Source: Phycisphaerae bacterium (GTDB taxonomy: Bacteria; Planctomycetota; Phycisphaerae; UBA1845; Fen-1342). From it: a stretch of 64,000 nucleotides of DNA. How positions within the stretch are numbered: position 1 is the stretch's first letter; each line of letters starts with the position of its first letter. The notes under the pieces were generated by a model. It was not told the origin of the DNA. It ran no database searches and saw only the letters and a list, made by a program, of their open reading frames with translations. A program made the position numbers and the translations under genes. The stretch covers positions 106,013 to 170,012 of the forward strand of contig JANQNU010000064.1 in NCBI GenBank assembly GCA_028279405.1, read 5' to 3'. Below, in pieces: positions 1-9,078 of this stretch.

Positions 1-239
1 TCGATGCCGATCAGCAGGTCGCCGGCCCAGTTCTGGGCACGTCGGCTGAAGTTGACGTTGATCGAAAAGGACGAGATCGACCCCTGACCGCCGAAAGGAA
101 TGATGACCGGCGGACCTGTCTGGAGAGCTTCGTTAAACGAAACGGGAACGTCGGCCATCGCTACCGCGCCAAACGCCGACACAACCGCCACCAGCAACGT
201 CGGGAAACACGCGAATTGCGCGCATGATCGACGCTTCAC
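1..239 (-). CDS. Secreted protein, N-terminal part (runs off left edge)
   Basis: A GTG start at 237-239 is preceded by a strong ribosome binding site (GGAAGGAGG, about 5 nt upstream). The first 30 or so residues form a signal peptide: VKRR, then a hydrophobic stretch (FPTLLVAVVSAFGAVAMA) and a likely cleavage site AMA-DV. The mature part begins DVPVSFNEALQTGPP and continues with serine-rich, beta-type sequence to the window edge. The C-terminus is not visible, so whether it carries a PEP-CTERM tail like the genes at 6-10 kb cannot be judged. No function is recognised. Confidence 0.75.
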   Translation of the reverse strand, partial: MKRRSCAQFACFPTLLVAVVSAFGAVAMADVPVSFNEALQTGPPVIIPFGGQGSISSFSINVNFSRRAQNWAGDLLIGI

Positions 240-515
240 CTCGGCCTCCTTCCGTCGCTCGGGTTGCACTCCCTTGCCCGGCGCTTGCACCGCGCCGCCA
301 GCGGTTTCACGTATCACATCACAGTGTTTCATTGCCGGTCTCCATCTGATGGGCCCAATCCGGTTGTTGGCCGGGACCCATTTGGTTCATGTCGTTCGGA
401 CGTGCGCCGATGGCGCAAGTCAGGATTAGGGTGTTTCAAGGGTTGCCGGCTGTCCTCGGCGCACTGTGGCCGGGCCGAGGGACGCCGGGTTATCGCGCAA
501 CGGCAAGGCGGTTGA

Positions 516-1388
516 TCACTGGCATCCCCCGTCCGTGACCGCTTGGGCAAACGGCGTAATATCAGCGACGCTAACGGCGTCATTCCCGTTGACGTCGTTC
601 GCCGTGATAAAGTCGCACGGGGCCGAGCCTCCCGGGAAGAGTGCATTCCAGCCGGCTTCACCGCTCGTGACCGCTGTTACGAAGAAGTTGATGTCGGAGA
701 CGGTCACGTTGCCGTCGCAATTGCTGTCAGCACAGATCGTTCCGACTCCGACGGTGAAGGAGATCTCGGCGCCGCTGACATCTGCGGTCGCCGTAAGCAC
801 CGGCGAAAAAGCCGGAGCCGGATTGACGGCCTCGAGCACGTTGGCGCGCGCGTTCTGGAGTCGAAAGACATAAGTACCCGACGTTGCAGGAGCCGTGAAC
901 GAGCCCTGTGCCAGCACCTCCGGGCCATTTTTCCCGATCGCGCCAACCACATTCACATCCTGCGCGATGTCTGTTGTGTTCGGCGGTATCTGACCGAACG
1001 TATTCTGTCCGCCACCGATTTGAATGAGGTTCTGCTCGCCCGCCGCTCCGTGTCGCGAGCCGAGGTACCCGGTCGAGTTCGCGCCGTCGCCCGGGTTGCT
1101 GACACCTTCGGGTCGGCTGAAGTTCGCGAGTGCTGTCGGCACCCCGTCGGCGTAAGGCAGGTCGAACCGTTCGGGATTCGTTTCGTCCTGCACCAGGTCG
1201 GTTACCAGGAGCGCGAGGCCCGCGTTGTCGCCGTTGGAGACCTCGAAGGTGATCGACCAGTCGATCGGTGTCCCAGGTGACACCGTCGTCCCGCTCTGCG
1301 GCGACGTCAACGAAACCGTGACGTCATGTGCTGTAGCAACGGCTACGGCTCCAACGGTCAAAAACGCAGTGAGTAGGTGTTTGCGCAT
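516..1388 (-). CDS. Secreted protein with C-terminal dockerin-type repeats
   Basis: 290 residues. The frame stays open further upstream, but the ATG at 1388 is chosen because it follows a GAGGAC ribosome binding site and opens a signal peptide (MRKHLLTAFLTVGAVAVATA, cleavage near TAHD). The middle is a beta-rich region of unknown function. The last 75 residues hold two EF-hand-like dockerin type I motifs: DSNCDGNVTVSDINFF and DVNGNDAVSVADITPF, with Asp/Asn at the calcium ligand positions. Such dockerin-like modules are common in exported planctomycete proteins and do not imply a cellulosome. The partner cohesin, if any, is not in the window. Confidence 0.85.
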   Translation of the reverse strand: MRKHLLTAFLTVGAVAVATAHDVTVSLTSPQSGTTVSPGTPIDWSITFEVSNGDNAGLALLVTDLVQDETNPERFDLPYADGVPTALANFSRPEGVSNPGDGANSTGYLGSRHGAAGEQNLIQIGGGQNTFGQIPPNTTDIAQDVNVVGAIGKNGPEVLAQGSFTAPATSGTYVFRLQNARANVLEAVNPAPAFSPVLTATADVSGAEISFTVGVGTICADSNCDGNVTVSDINFFVTAVTSGEAGWNALFPGGSAPCDFITANDVNGNDAVSVADITPFAQAVTDGGCQ

Positions 1389-1786
1389 CAGAAGTCCTCC
1401 ATGGCGGTCTTCACCGCAAGTAGCAGTCAGAAGTACGTGACGCTCGTTGCCCGGCGATGGCGTGGGTCGACCGTTACCGTTTCCGGCCCAGATCACGTCT
1501 TCACGCTCGACAGGCCCGTTTTCGTCCTTTTTTTGTGACCTGATCTCGTCTTCAAACCGGACACGAGCCGCGCATGAGCAGCCGGTCATTTTTCTGGGGA
1601 ATTTTGACGAAACGCGGCTGGAAGCGGTGTCGCACGTTTCTTGCGCACGGACCGTGTGTTTCCTCCGCGCTTGGTGGTCGGGCAAACTGCTCGTTGGCTC
1701 AAGTTGTCGCACCGCTAGGCTGCTTCGACTGACTGGGCCGAGGACGTCAGGCTAGAGAGATGCGACGGCGGACATGCCTGAGCGGG
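1389..1786. other. Intergenic, no gene seen
   Basis: 398 bp between the dockerin-protein start and the esterase stop. The frame upstream of the dockerin gene is open but its predicted peptide is arginine-rich and has no family features. A run of seven T at about 1531-1537 (A-tract on the minus strand) is the only notable feature. No terminator or clear promoter was found. Confidence 0.4.
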
Positions 1787-3880
1787 TCATTCGTTCGGGT
1801 CGGCGACGGGCGCACCCTTTGCCTGCCGGGCCATGTCGTGGAAGATCCGCTTCATCATTCCTGATGGCCACAGCTGGTCATGCGGGTCGAAGAGCGTGAA
1901 GTGATCGCGTTGCGGCACCAGCAGTATGTCTGGACGCGCGGCGGGGTTCGGCTCCATTGCCGCGAAGTCCGCTTGCAGCAACCGGATCGCGCCGGCGAGC
2001 CCGAAGGTGTCCCACTCGCCGCACCATATGTGGAGCTTGCCCGCCAGCTCTGGCCCGAGCACCGTCCAGCTCTTTCGCAGGATCAGGCCGATGTCGTAGC
2101 GCTCCCATGCCTTGGCAACGGCCGGGTCGATCGCGCCGGTGACGCGGTCAAAAAGCGGCGCGGGCAGCCCGTTCCAGCCGCGTGGTGAAAACACTGCATC
2201 GAAGCTGAACATCTGCCCGCCGATGCCCTGCACATGCGCGCGGGCAGCGAGCTCTTCGTTCGTGTACGCCTCGAAGGTCTGCGATGGCCGGCCGTTGTGA
2301 AGTACGAGGTACCGCTCCTGTCCTGCTTCGTCGCGATAGAGATTGGATGCAGAATAGAGGTCAACTCCCGAGAAGTCGCGGAAGTCCACAGGATCCGGTG
2401 CTGTGGCCCAGCACCCGCCGAACATTGCGGGATGATGGATCATGATCCACAGCACGCTCCAGCCCCCGCTCGAGTGGCCGGTGAGAAAACGCTGCCGTGC
2501 GTCTCGTCGGCCACCAAACCGAGCTTCGATCGCCGGTATGAACTCCTCAACGAGGGCTTTGCACCATGGGCCGTTGTTGGGCGAGTCAGCGAACTCGTGA
2601 TGCCCGAAAGGACAGTTGGCGTCCAAATACACATATACCATCCGCGGCGTGGACGTGTCGGCACGCATCGCCGACAGTATCTTTGCCCCATCGAACCATG
2701 CATCGAAGTGATCCCCTCCGAAGCCATGAACAATGTAGCAAACAGGCAGGCTGGGATCGGTTGCAGCGTTTGGCGGTGCGACGATCCCCGCGCGCAACTC
2801 GATTTCACGTCCGAAGAACGCGCTCAGATGCGACGAAGGCATCTGCACCAGATGGATGTTTGGATCTTGGGCTTTGTCCAGCGGCACGCGGGCAAGTATT
2901 TCAGGCCACGTTCCTGGGGGATCGTGAATGAAATCACCGATGACCTCGAAGGTGGCCTCGTCGAGCCACGCCGGGCCTGCAGTCGCCAGCGTCATACCGA
3001 AGACGATCGATTTGGCATCGGGTGCCACCGCACCGATGATCTCGCGCGTTTCCCAGACGCCGGGCGTCAGGGGCTGGTGATCAGTCCGACCAAAACACGC
3101 CGCGCTCCCGCTTTCGCCAGCCGAAATCGTCACCCGTGGCCGGTCGACACGGAACCATAGGCAAGCGTCATCGCCAGTCAGCCCCGATCCGTCGGGGCCC
3201 GAGGGAACCCCCGCCGGGTCGACAAACATCGATGCGCGCACGCGTACGACCTTGCCGCGATAGGGTTCAGCGTCGACAAACCGCATGAGATTTCCGAACG
3301 GTCCGAGCTTGTCTTTCTCAACACCAACGGGCGGATCGGGCAGCTCGAGCCGCGCGGCCTGTCGGCTTCGTGCGCCGGGCCGACCCACCGCAGGCGCTGC
3401 CCGCGCGTCATCAACGATCGCACGCCATCCGGTCTTCGCGACGCGCCAGCCGGGCGGGGTTTCGCCCAACGGAACTCCCTCGAAATCCATCGTCGCGACC
3501 GGCTCAGCCGTGGAACTCGAGCCGACAGGCCGTGCAGCCGGGACCGGACGAAACGGGCCGCTGTCGGTAGCCACCTCACCGTTCGACGGGACGGGGCGCT
3601 GATGATCGCCTGGACGTTCAGAGCGGTTCTTCGAAGCACAGCCATGAGTAAACGCCAGCAACGCAGTGAAGCCGAGTATGACGTACTTCGGGCGCCGGCC
3701 GGTATGGAGCGGGCGTGGCCCCGTTCTCATGCGGTCGGCTCGCGTCGGAGCAACGGGTGCGATGCTGTGCCAGTTGCGCCAAGCTGTCCAGCCGTCGGCG
3801 TAGTACCGCGTGTGGGCTGCCACCGCGGGCCCGGCGCGAAAGGCTTCCACGGGGTTTGCATCATGAGCCTGACCATTCAC
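1787..3880 (-). CDS. Secreted esterase, alpha/beta hydrolase, probable lipoprotein
   Basis: Up to 697 residues from a GTG at 3880, or 647 from the ATG at 3730. The ATG places the membrane signal (KYVILGFTALLAFTHGC, a lipobox-like end) near the N-terminus and is preferred. The GTG overlaps the upstream gene by 20 nt and has a possible GGGGG ribosome site. Residues about 100-330 are a beta-sandwich-like region. The C-terminal half is a putative-esterase (PF00756) type alpha/beta hydrolase: oxyanion region YIVHGFGGDHFD, nucleophile elbow GHSSGGW, probable acid in CGEWDTFG and histidine in PQRDHFTLF. It is likely to hydrolyse acyl or feruloyl-type esters outside the cytoplasm. It follows the cobW pair on the same strand. 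Confidence 0.85.
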   Translation of the reverse strand: MNGQAHDANPVEAFRAGPAVAAHTRYYADGWTAWRNWHSIAPVAPTRADRMRTGPRPLHTGRRPKYVILGFTALLAFTHGCASKNRSERPGDHQRPVPSNGEVATDSGPFRPVPAARPVGSSSTAEPVATMDFEGVPLGETPPGWRVAKTGWRAIVDDARAAPAVGRPGARSRQAARLELPDPPVGVEKDKLGPFGNLMRFVDAEPYRGKVVRVRASMFVDPAGVPSGPDGSGLTGDDACLWFRVDRPRVTISAGESGSAACFGRTDHQPLTPGVWETREIIGAVAPDAKSIVFGMTLATAGPAWLDEATFEVIGDFIHDPPGTWPEILARVPLDKAQDPNIHLVQMPSSHLSAFFGREIELRAGIVAPPNAATDPSLPVCYIVHGFGGDHFDAWFDGAKILSAMRADTSTPRMVYVYLDANCPFGHHEFADSPNNGPWCKALVEEFIPAIEARFGGRRDARQRFLTGHSSGGWSVLWIMIHHPAMFGGCWATAPDPVDFRDFSGVDLYSASNLYRDEAGQERYLVLHNGRPSQTFEAYTNEELAARAHVQGIGGQMFSFDAVFSPRGWNGLPAPLFDRVTGAIDPAVAKAWERYDIGLILRKSWTVLGPELAGKLHIWCGEWDTFGLAGAIRLLQADFAAMEPNPAARPDILLVPQRDHFTLFDPHDQLWPSGMMKRIFHDMARQAKGAPVADPNE

Positions 3881-4520
3881 AGTGGCCGCCCCCTGCTCTC
3901 GATAGGCGGCTGGAGGCGGCCCGCCGGAAATAGTGGCGAGCGACCTGCTTGGCCAGACGGGACCAGAGCAGCTTCGCGTCCGTCCCTGAAAAAGCAGCGT
4001 TCTTGAATTCGTCCACGGTCCGCTGGCGGTACCCGAGGCCGGCCGTTTCGGCGACCCAAGACTCGTAGTCGCCGATGAAACGTAACAAGTCCGAGGATAG
4101 TGTTCCAGCTAGCGTCAACTCGCGCGTCGACAACGGCCGGCGGAGCGGCGGCAGTTCAGACGGTGCCCAGCACGTGCCGGTATCGCCCGGAGCCGCACAG
4201 ATTTGAGGCTCGAACTGATATCGACCCAAGTACATTGCGCTGCCGCGGTTCGCAATGAGCGTTCCAAAACCCCACAGAGAGACCTCGTGTCCTGAAGGTA
4301 GCGCGATGCGGTAGCAGCTTGAACCGCTGACGTCGGCGGGGGGGCGCAGCCGCTTGAACCCGAACGCCAGCAAGAGGTTGCCCTGCGGGCGACGAATATC
4401 GCATCCCCAGCACCAGCATTGCTGATTCATCAGCTTAGCGCCGATCCGAGTGAACCGCGGGTCGTCGTGGCTTCGCGTCATTCGCGGCGGAGGCATTTGC
4501 AGCAGATCACGCATGCCCAT
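3861..4520 (-). CDS. Conserved-looking cysteine-containing protein coupled to cobW
   Basis: 219 residues. The start ATG shares its A with the stop of the cobW-type gene (TGATG), so translation is probably coupled. No domain is recognised. The N-terminal third has a striking cysteine/tryptophan segment (MNQQCWCWGCDIRR), then a globular sequence with NLLLAFGFKRLRPP, SSCYRIALPSGHEV and LWGFGTLIANRG. The C-terminal part is helical (FIGDYESWVAETAGLGYRQR). The CWCWGC cluster could bind a metal, which would suit its pairing with a metal-chaperone GTPase; that is inference. It has no signal peptide, so it is presumably cytoplasmic. Confidence 0.75.
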   Translation of the reverse strand: MGMRDLLQMPPPRMTRSHDDPRFTRIGAKLMNQQCWCWGCDIRRPQGNLLLAFGFKRLRPPADVSGSSCYRIALPSGHEVSLWGFGTLIANRGSAMYLGRYQFEPQICAAPGDTGTCWAPSELPPLRRPLSTRELTLAGTLSSDLLRFIGDYESWVAETAGLGYRQRTVDEFKNAAFSGTDAKLLWSRLAKQVARHYFRRAASSRLSRAGGGHCEWSGS

Positions 4521-5821
4521 CAGTGTGCCCCGGGTCCAGTCCGCTCGTGATCGTCGCCGATGCCCGACGCGCCCGTTTTCCCATCCTCGTTCTCATCATG
4601 CGAGTGGTCGAGTGGAGCCTCCCAGGATGGAAACGGGTCGGGCAAGCGACACCAGCACTCCGGTCCATCGGCCATCTCGGCGTGGGTCAAAAGACATGCA
4701 TCCAGCGCTTTCGAGATCGCCGTCTGGTCCAGATCCTGGCCAATGATCACAAGCTCCTGGCGCCGATCACCCCATGGATTGCTCCAGACCTCCTGTACCC
4801 ATTCCAAAGTCTCTGCGTCGTCGGGCCATTGATCGCGAGGCAAGGCGTCAAACCAATACCCCGCTCGGTCGATGGTGAGCGAACACCCTGCCTGCGACCA
4901 GCCGCCGCAGAAATCCATTCGCGTCGCGAGCCAGATGAAGCCCTTGGAGCGGACCAGTCCCTCCACTCCCTGCTCAACGAGATCCCAGAGCCGCTGCGGA
5001 TGAAACGGCCGACGAGCGCGATAGACGAAACTGCTGATGCCGTACTCTTCGGTCTCCGGCGTATGCTCGCCGCGCAGTTCGCGGGCCCAGCCGGTCGAAG
5101 CGGCGGCTTTCTCGATATCAAAAAGTCCCGTCTCGAGTATGTTCTGCGGCGCGACGCGCCCGCGGACCGTGCGGATCAGCCGCGCTTCGGGGTTAAGCTG
5201 TCGGATGATGGCTTCGATACGGGCAACTTCCGTCGGCGGTGCCACGTCCGTCTTGTTGAGCAGAATGACATTCGCAAACTCGACCTGGTCAACAAGCAGA
5301 TCGACGATCATCCGCTCATCGTCGTCGCTCGCGCCGATGCCGCGCTCCGTAAGGTCGCGCTGTTCGTCGAAGTCCTTCAGAAAGTTCAAGCAGTCCACGA
5401 CCGTGACCATCGTGTCGAGCCGCGCGACTTCCTCCAATCGATCACCGCCGGGCAGCTCAAAGTGGAACGTTGCGGCAACGGGCAACGGCTCGCCGATACC
5501 GGTCGATTCGATCAGCAGGTAGTCGAAACGGCCATCGGAAGCGAGCCGCGCGACTTCCTTGAGCAGGTCGTCGCGTAACGTGCAGCAGATGCAGCCGTTC
5601 GTCATTTCGACGAGTGTTTCTTCCGTCCGGCTCAGCTCGGCGCCACCGTCGCGCACCAGTCGGCTGTCGATGTTGATCTCGCTCATGTCATTCACGATAA
5701 CAGCGACGCGCAAGCCTTCGCGATTGGCGAGAATGTGATTGAGTAGCGTAGTCTTGCCGGCACCGAGAAAGCCGGAAAGCACGGTGACCGGTAGACGCGA
5801 ATCCGATTTGGAGAATGCCAC
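4520..5821 (-). CDS. COG0523 (CobW/ZNG1-type) GTP-binding metallochaperone
   Basis: 433 residues, with a GTG start at 5821. It has the complete set of COG0523 motifs: P-loop GFLGAGKT at residues 17-24, the family signature metal-binding CICC at 77-80 (in [15 protein letters not shown]), a G3-like ESTG, the guanine-specificity motif NKTD near residue 190, and a CobW C-terminal domain. The tail is rich in His/Asp/Glu ([21 protein letters not shown]), typical of members that handle zinc. Known members use GTP hydrolysis to deliver metal, mostly zinc, to client enzymes and are often Zur-controlled. No Zur-type box like those at 10.2 and 17.05 kb was seen directly upstream. The gene is coupled to the cysteine-rich gene downstream. 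Confidence 0.93.
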   Translation of the reverse strand: MAFSKSDSRLPVTVLSGFLGAGKTTLLNHILANREGLRVAVIVNDMSEINIDSRLVRDGGAELSRTEETLVEMTNGCICCTLRDDLLKEVARLASDGRFDYLLIESTGIGEPLPVAATFHFELPGGDRLEEVARLDTMVTVVDCLNFLKDFDEQRDLTERGIGASDDDERMIVDLLVDQVEFANVILLNKTDVAPPTEVARIEAIIRQLNPEARLIRTVRGRVAPQNILETGLFDIEKAAASTGWARELRGEHTPETEEYGISSFVYRARRPFHPQRLWDLVEQGVEGLVRSKGFIWLATRMDFCGGWSQAGCSLTIDRAGYWFDALPRDQWPDDAETLEWVQEVWSNPWGDRRQELVIIGQDLDQTAISKALDACLLTHAEMADGPECWCRLPDPFPSWEAPLDHSHDENEDGKTGASGIGDDHERTGPGAH

Positions 5822-5927
5822 TGTCGTACTCCGAAAAATGTGCCGGCCTCGACGCGATGGACATTGTCGCGATCGCCGGCCAGGGCTAAGCGCTCACGCA
5901 GCGCGGGTCGTTCCGCCAGGGCATCGC

Positions 5928-6764
5928 TCAGGTGGGCGAGGTCCAGTTCCTTCGTCTAAGCACCGCCAATCCGGCAAACGCGAGCGGCGCGAGTGATGTC
6001 GGCTCGGGTACCACGGAGAAGTGAACCGAGGTCTGCACGTAAACGTCCGACAGAACCGAGGCCGAGCCAAACGCCGGGCCCGTCGTTTCGGTCGCGTTGC
6101 TGAAAATCAGCTGGAGCGCATAATCACGACCCGGCTCGAGCAGACTCGCCGATATCATGTAGTCTGTCGTGGTCGCGGGCATCGCCTGTTCTTCGATGAG
6201 GAAGTTGAAGTCCGTCAAGTCGATCAGGAACAATCGCACGCGAGGGTCTTCGGCGATCGCAGCAGGGACAAACGCGTTCCAACTGACTGCGATGTCTTGG
6301 CTGGCTTCCGCCGACTGCAATGCGTCGAACGAGTCGGGGGTGAACGTCGGAATCTGCTCCGGCCAAGGGTTGACTAACGGGATGCTGCCGCTCTGACCAT
6401 CGAGCAATCCGCCGTTGAGCGTGAACGTGTAGTCGCCGTTCGGAGCCGCGGCGTCGAGTGCCGCGCGGCTAGGGAAGGCATCGACGTAGTGCTCGCTCGT
6501 CGCAAAGTCGCTGCCAGCGAAGAACGTCGTAGGCAGCGAACCTGATGGGCCAACCAGCGTGGCCGGCGCAGTGAAATCACCGACATCCGCGCGCACATAC
6601 GGATAGAAAGCGTTGTAAACCGACTTGGTCGGCGCGGCGTGCGATACCTGCTCGAACTCTTCCCACTTGAAAAGCCACGCCAAATCGACGTCCGCGCGTG
6701 CAGGTGCCGTCGCAAGTACTAGGCAGGCGGGTGCAAGGAAGATAGAAGTGAGACGTGAGTGCAT
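5928..6764 (-). CDS. PEP-CTERM exported protein
   Basis: 278 residues. The ATG at 6764 is chosen because it follows an AAAGGT ribosome site and begins a signal peptide (MHSRLTSIFLAPACLVLATAPARA-DV). The C-terminus has the tripartite sorting tail: VVPEPTS, a hydrophobic stretch (LAPLAFAGLAVL) and basic RRR. The tail then runs seven residues further (NWTSPT) than its neighbours, which stop right after the arginines. Exosortase systems recognise this signal; no exosortase gene is in the window. The mature domain is beta-rich and unassigned. It is the last of three tandem PEP-CTERM genes with about 100-nt similar spacers. Confidence 0.88.
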   Translation of the reverse strand: MHSRLTSIFLAPACLVLATAPARADVDLAWLFKWEEFEQVSHAAPTKSVYNAFYPYVRADVGDFTAPATLVGPSGSLPTTFFAGSDFATSEHYVDAFPSRAALDAAAPNGDYTFTLNGGLLDGQSGSIPLVNPWPEQIPTFTPDSFDALQSAEASQDIAVSWNAFVPAAIAEDPRVRLFLIDLTDFNFLIEEQAMPATTTDYMISASLLEPGRDYALQLIFSNATETTGPAFGSASVLSDVYVQTSVHFSVVPEPTSLAPLAFAGLAVLRRRNWTSPT

Positions 6765-6864
6765 CTTGTCACCTTTCAAGTCAATCACGACGAGTGATTC
6801 GTCGAACGTCGACAAACCAAGACCCGCACCGCGAAGGCTTCGAAACGACGGGCGAAAGGCGGAG
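6765..6864 (-). promoter_or_regulatory. Conserved leader between tandem PEP-CTERM genes (copy 1)
   Basis: The 100-nt spacer before the 5928-6764 gene resembles, base by base, the 102-nt spacer at 7816-7917. Shared on the minus strand are CGTCG near the start, CGAAGCC, GCGGGT, GTCG, TCGACGA and CTCGTC, in the same order and spacing, ending in the ribosome binding site. It could be a conserved 5' leader or simply part of a duplicated gene-plus-spacer unit. The frame through it is open in both copies (a GAG.G....DE pattern), so a longer N-terminus cannot be fully excluded. Confidence 0.5.
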
Positions 6865-7815
6865 TCACCTTCTTCGACGCAGTGCAAGCAGTCCCGCACC
6901 GCTAAACAGTACGAGCGACGTCGGCTCGGGGATCACGGCGCTGAAGCCGCCGAAGCTGCCGTCTGGATTCTGGTAATAGCCCAGCACGGTGCCGTCGTTG
7001 CGCAAGTCGTAGCCGTAGGTTTCGAGCGCGCCCGGGACATTCAGTTGGGTGAGTGTTCCTTCAGATGCGTCGAAAACGAAGCTGCTGACGTCGACATAGT
7101 TTTGAGCGGCGCTGGCCAAACCGAAGACGATCGCGTCGCCGGATTCGTTGACGCTGCTGACAATGTAGTTGTCGTCCACGGTTGGCTTGGGTAGAGGCGT
7201 AAACGTCTCGGTCGTGATGTCATAAAGGAACGGTGCAACGGCGCCGGCCGAGTCGTAGTATCCGCCTCCGACGAGTCCAAGGTCATTGAGTGCAAAGAGC
7301 TGCGTCTCGGTCGCGCCGGGATACTCGACCGTCCGCGAAAACGCGCCCGTCAGGCTGCGGACGAAACCCTTGCGGCCCGACGGCGTGATGTAGAAACCGC
7401 TGAGCACATCGTCGTTGTTGATGCCGAAAGGGACCGTACCTAGGGCATCGGGGAAATTGTACGGCGTTTCGACGCCCGCCGAAGAACGAATGAACCCCTG
7501 GGGAAGCGCAGCGGGAACGGGGATGTTCACGCCTACGATGGTTCCGGCGTTGTTAATCGATGTCGGATATGCAAGGAATCCGGGCGTCGACCAGAACGAG
7601 GTCGCTCCGTTGGCGGATCGCCTGAATCCGTCGAGGCCACCGTCTGGAACGCTGGGCACGCTGCCGACCATGTCGCCTTGGTCATTCGAGTCGAGCAGAT
7701 ACCGAATCGGCCGCCCGTCGGCGGTGAGCAACTGGTATTGGTGCTGCGCCGATGCGGAAGTTGCCGCCAACGTCAGACAAGCGAACGCGAGCAAAACAGC
7801 CGGACGCGAGGGCAT
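6865..7815 (-). CDS. PEP-CTERM exported protein with HAF-like repeats
   Basis: 316 residues. The ATG at 7815 follows a strong AAGGAG ribosome site and opens a signal peptide (MPSRPAVLLAFACLTLAATSASA-QH). The mature part contains repeated motifs of the HAF/extracellular-repeat kind: SINNAGTIVGV, GINNDDVLSGFY, ALNDLGLVGGGYY, SVNESGDAIVFG and DLRNDGTVLGYY, spaced about 40-50 residues apart and consistent with a beta-propeller-like fold. It ends in a clear PEP-CTERM tail, VIPEPTSLVLFSGAGLLALRRRR. It is probably anchored or processed at the cell surface; its ligand is unknown. It is closely related in layout to the HAF gene at 9079-10182. Confidence 0.88.
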   Translation of the reverse strand: MPSRPAVLLAFACLTLAATSASAQHQYQLLTADGRPIRYLLDSNDQGDMVGSVPSVPDGGLDGFRRSANGATSFWSTPGFLAYPTSINNAGTIVGVNIPVPAALPQGFIRSSAGVETPYNFPDALGTVPFGINNDDVLSGFYITPSGRKGFVRSLTGAFSRTVEYPGATETQLFALNDLGLVGGGYYDSAGAVAPFLYDITTETFTPLPKPTVDDNYIVSSVNESGDAIVFGLASAAQNYVDVSSFVFDASEGTLTQLNVPGALETYGYDLRNDGTVLGYYQNPDGSFGGFSAVIPEPTSLVLFSGAGLLALRRRR

Positions 7816-7917
7816 GCTATCTCCTTGTGGATTCTTCAAGACGAACAACTCGTCGACCAGCGACGAGCCGAAACCCGCCCCCCCAAGGGCTTCGGCACCG
7901 ACGCGCGGAGCCGGGCT
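7816..7917 (-). promoter_or_regulatory. Conserved leader between tandem PEP-CTERM genes (copy 2)
   Basis: 102 nt, similar to 6765-6864. On the minus strand it can form a strong hairpin: GCCGAAGCCC pairs with GGGTTTCGGC across a G-rich loop. The corresponding hairpin in copy 1 is weaker. The hairpin could end transcription or protect mRNA between the tandem genes, or belong to a regulatory leader. There is no T-run, so it is not a classical intrinsic terminator. Confidence 0.5.
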
Positions 7918-8862
7918 TCAATCTCTTCGGCGCAGTGCGAGCAGGCCCGCTATTGCGAGCAACGAAAATGCAGCGGGCTCGGGAACAGGCGACGAACCAA
8001 ATCCGAAGAAGATGACGCCAGGGTTCGTTCCGACAAGCGACCATGTGCCGTCGGTCAAGTCGTAGCGGGCGACGCCGCCGAGACGCTGCACGGCGGTGTC
8101 CGGGTCCCCGTCATCGTCGAAAAAGTTCACGGCGCCGAACAGCGCATCGAACGTGCCATCGGCATCCTCATCCACGCCCGTGAGCGCGGCAAAGCCGGAA
8201 TAGGCCCCGCCGCCCACGGCACCCACGGCGCCAATTACCGATGCAGCACCCGTGTCCGAATCGAGCGCGATCAACGAATCGGTATCGAGGTCGATGCCAT
8301 ACAGCGTCGTGCCCACGGCGCCGAGGCTGATGATGAAAGGGTCAGCAGTGCCAAGCGGGTTACCCGCAGCGTTGTCAATCGCGTCGCCGATCTCGGTGGC
8401 GCTGGCGCTGATCGGTGAAGCAGTGCCCGTCGCAATGTCGATCCCGAACAGTTGCTGCGTGCTGAAGCCGCCGTCAAAGGGCGTCAGGAAACCGCGGTTG
8501 TCCGGGAGTACTTCGAAACCGGTCGCGCTCAGGCCGTTGTTCGCCCCGATCGGGGACTGGTTCGCCGTGGACGGGTCCACTTGGGTGAGTTGTCCGCCAC
8601 TGAAGCCGAGCAGTCGCTGATCGAGCGTGCCCGCGAGCGCAGCTGGGAGCCCGCTGGTAACGGGGGACATCGGCGTGGCTGTGCCAGTAAGGGTGTCGAT
8701 TTGGTAAACGTAGTTTTCGCGCGTGTCGTCGTGCCCCGGCTCCCCGGGCGGAATGCCTGGATCGCCAGGAATCAGTAGCTGGCCGGAAGCGTAGATCGTA
8801 CCGGCGTTTACGGGTATGGAAATGGCAACGAGGAGGCAGAAAGCAGTCAATCTAGATCGCAT
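7918..8862 (-). CDS. PEP-CTERM exported protein, DUF4394-like propeller
   Basis: 314 residues. The ATG at 8862 follows GGGAGGATTTCC and begins the signal peptide MRSRLTAFCLLVAISIPVNA-GT. The mature part has repeating segments that each describe a value series (YQIDTLTGTATPM, FGIDIATGTASPI, YGIDLDTDSLIALD, DSDTGAASVIGAVG), resembling the repeats of DUF4394-type secreted beta-propellers. It ends with VPEPAAFSLLAIAGLLALRRRD, a PEP-CTERM tail. It is first in the row of three tandem PEP-CTERM genes. Its role is unknown; extracellular surface location is likely. Confidence 0.87.
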   Translation of the reverse strand: MRSRLTAFCLLVAISIPVNAGTIYASGQLLIPGDPGIPPGEPGHDDTRENYVYQIDTLTGTATPMSPVTSGLPAALAGTLDQRLLGFSGGQLTQVDPSTANQSPIGANNGLSATGFEVLPDNRGFLTPFDGGFSTQQLFGIDIATGTASPISASATEIGDAIDNAAGNPLGTADPFIISLGAVGTTLYGIDLDTDSLIALDSDTGAASVIGAVGAVGGGAYSGFAALTGVDEDADGTFDALFGAVNFFDDDGDPDTAVQRLGGVARYDLTDGTWSLVGTNPGVIFFGFGSSPVPEPAAFSLLAIAGLLALRRRD

Positions 8863-9078
8863 GGAAATCCTCCCGAGAGTCCGACGGGTGGGTCGGGTCA
8901 TTGTTGTTCTGGTCGGTGGCGAATGTAACGATGTCGGAAGCAGGGACCACGGCGGCAACCGGCACGCCGAACGTTCGTGCAATGAGCCTGAACGCTTTCA
9001 CATCAACTCCCTCCGACTGTCCGATCGCAAAGGCCGGCGCTCCTACGCCGATTGATTACTTGCGGCTTCTACTGAGCA

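Noticed and set aside
7816..7917. Cyclic-di-GMP riboswitch
   Set aside because: The conserved GEMM core sequences are absent; only a simple hairpin is seen.
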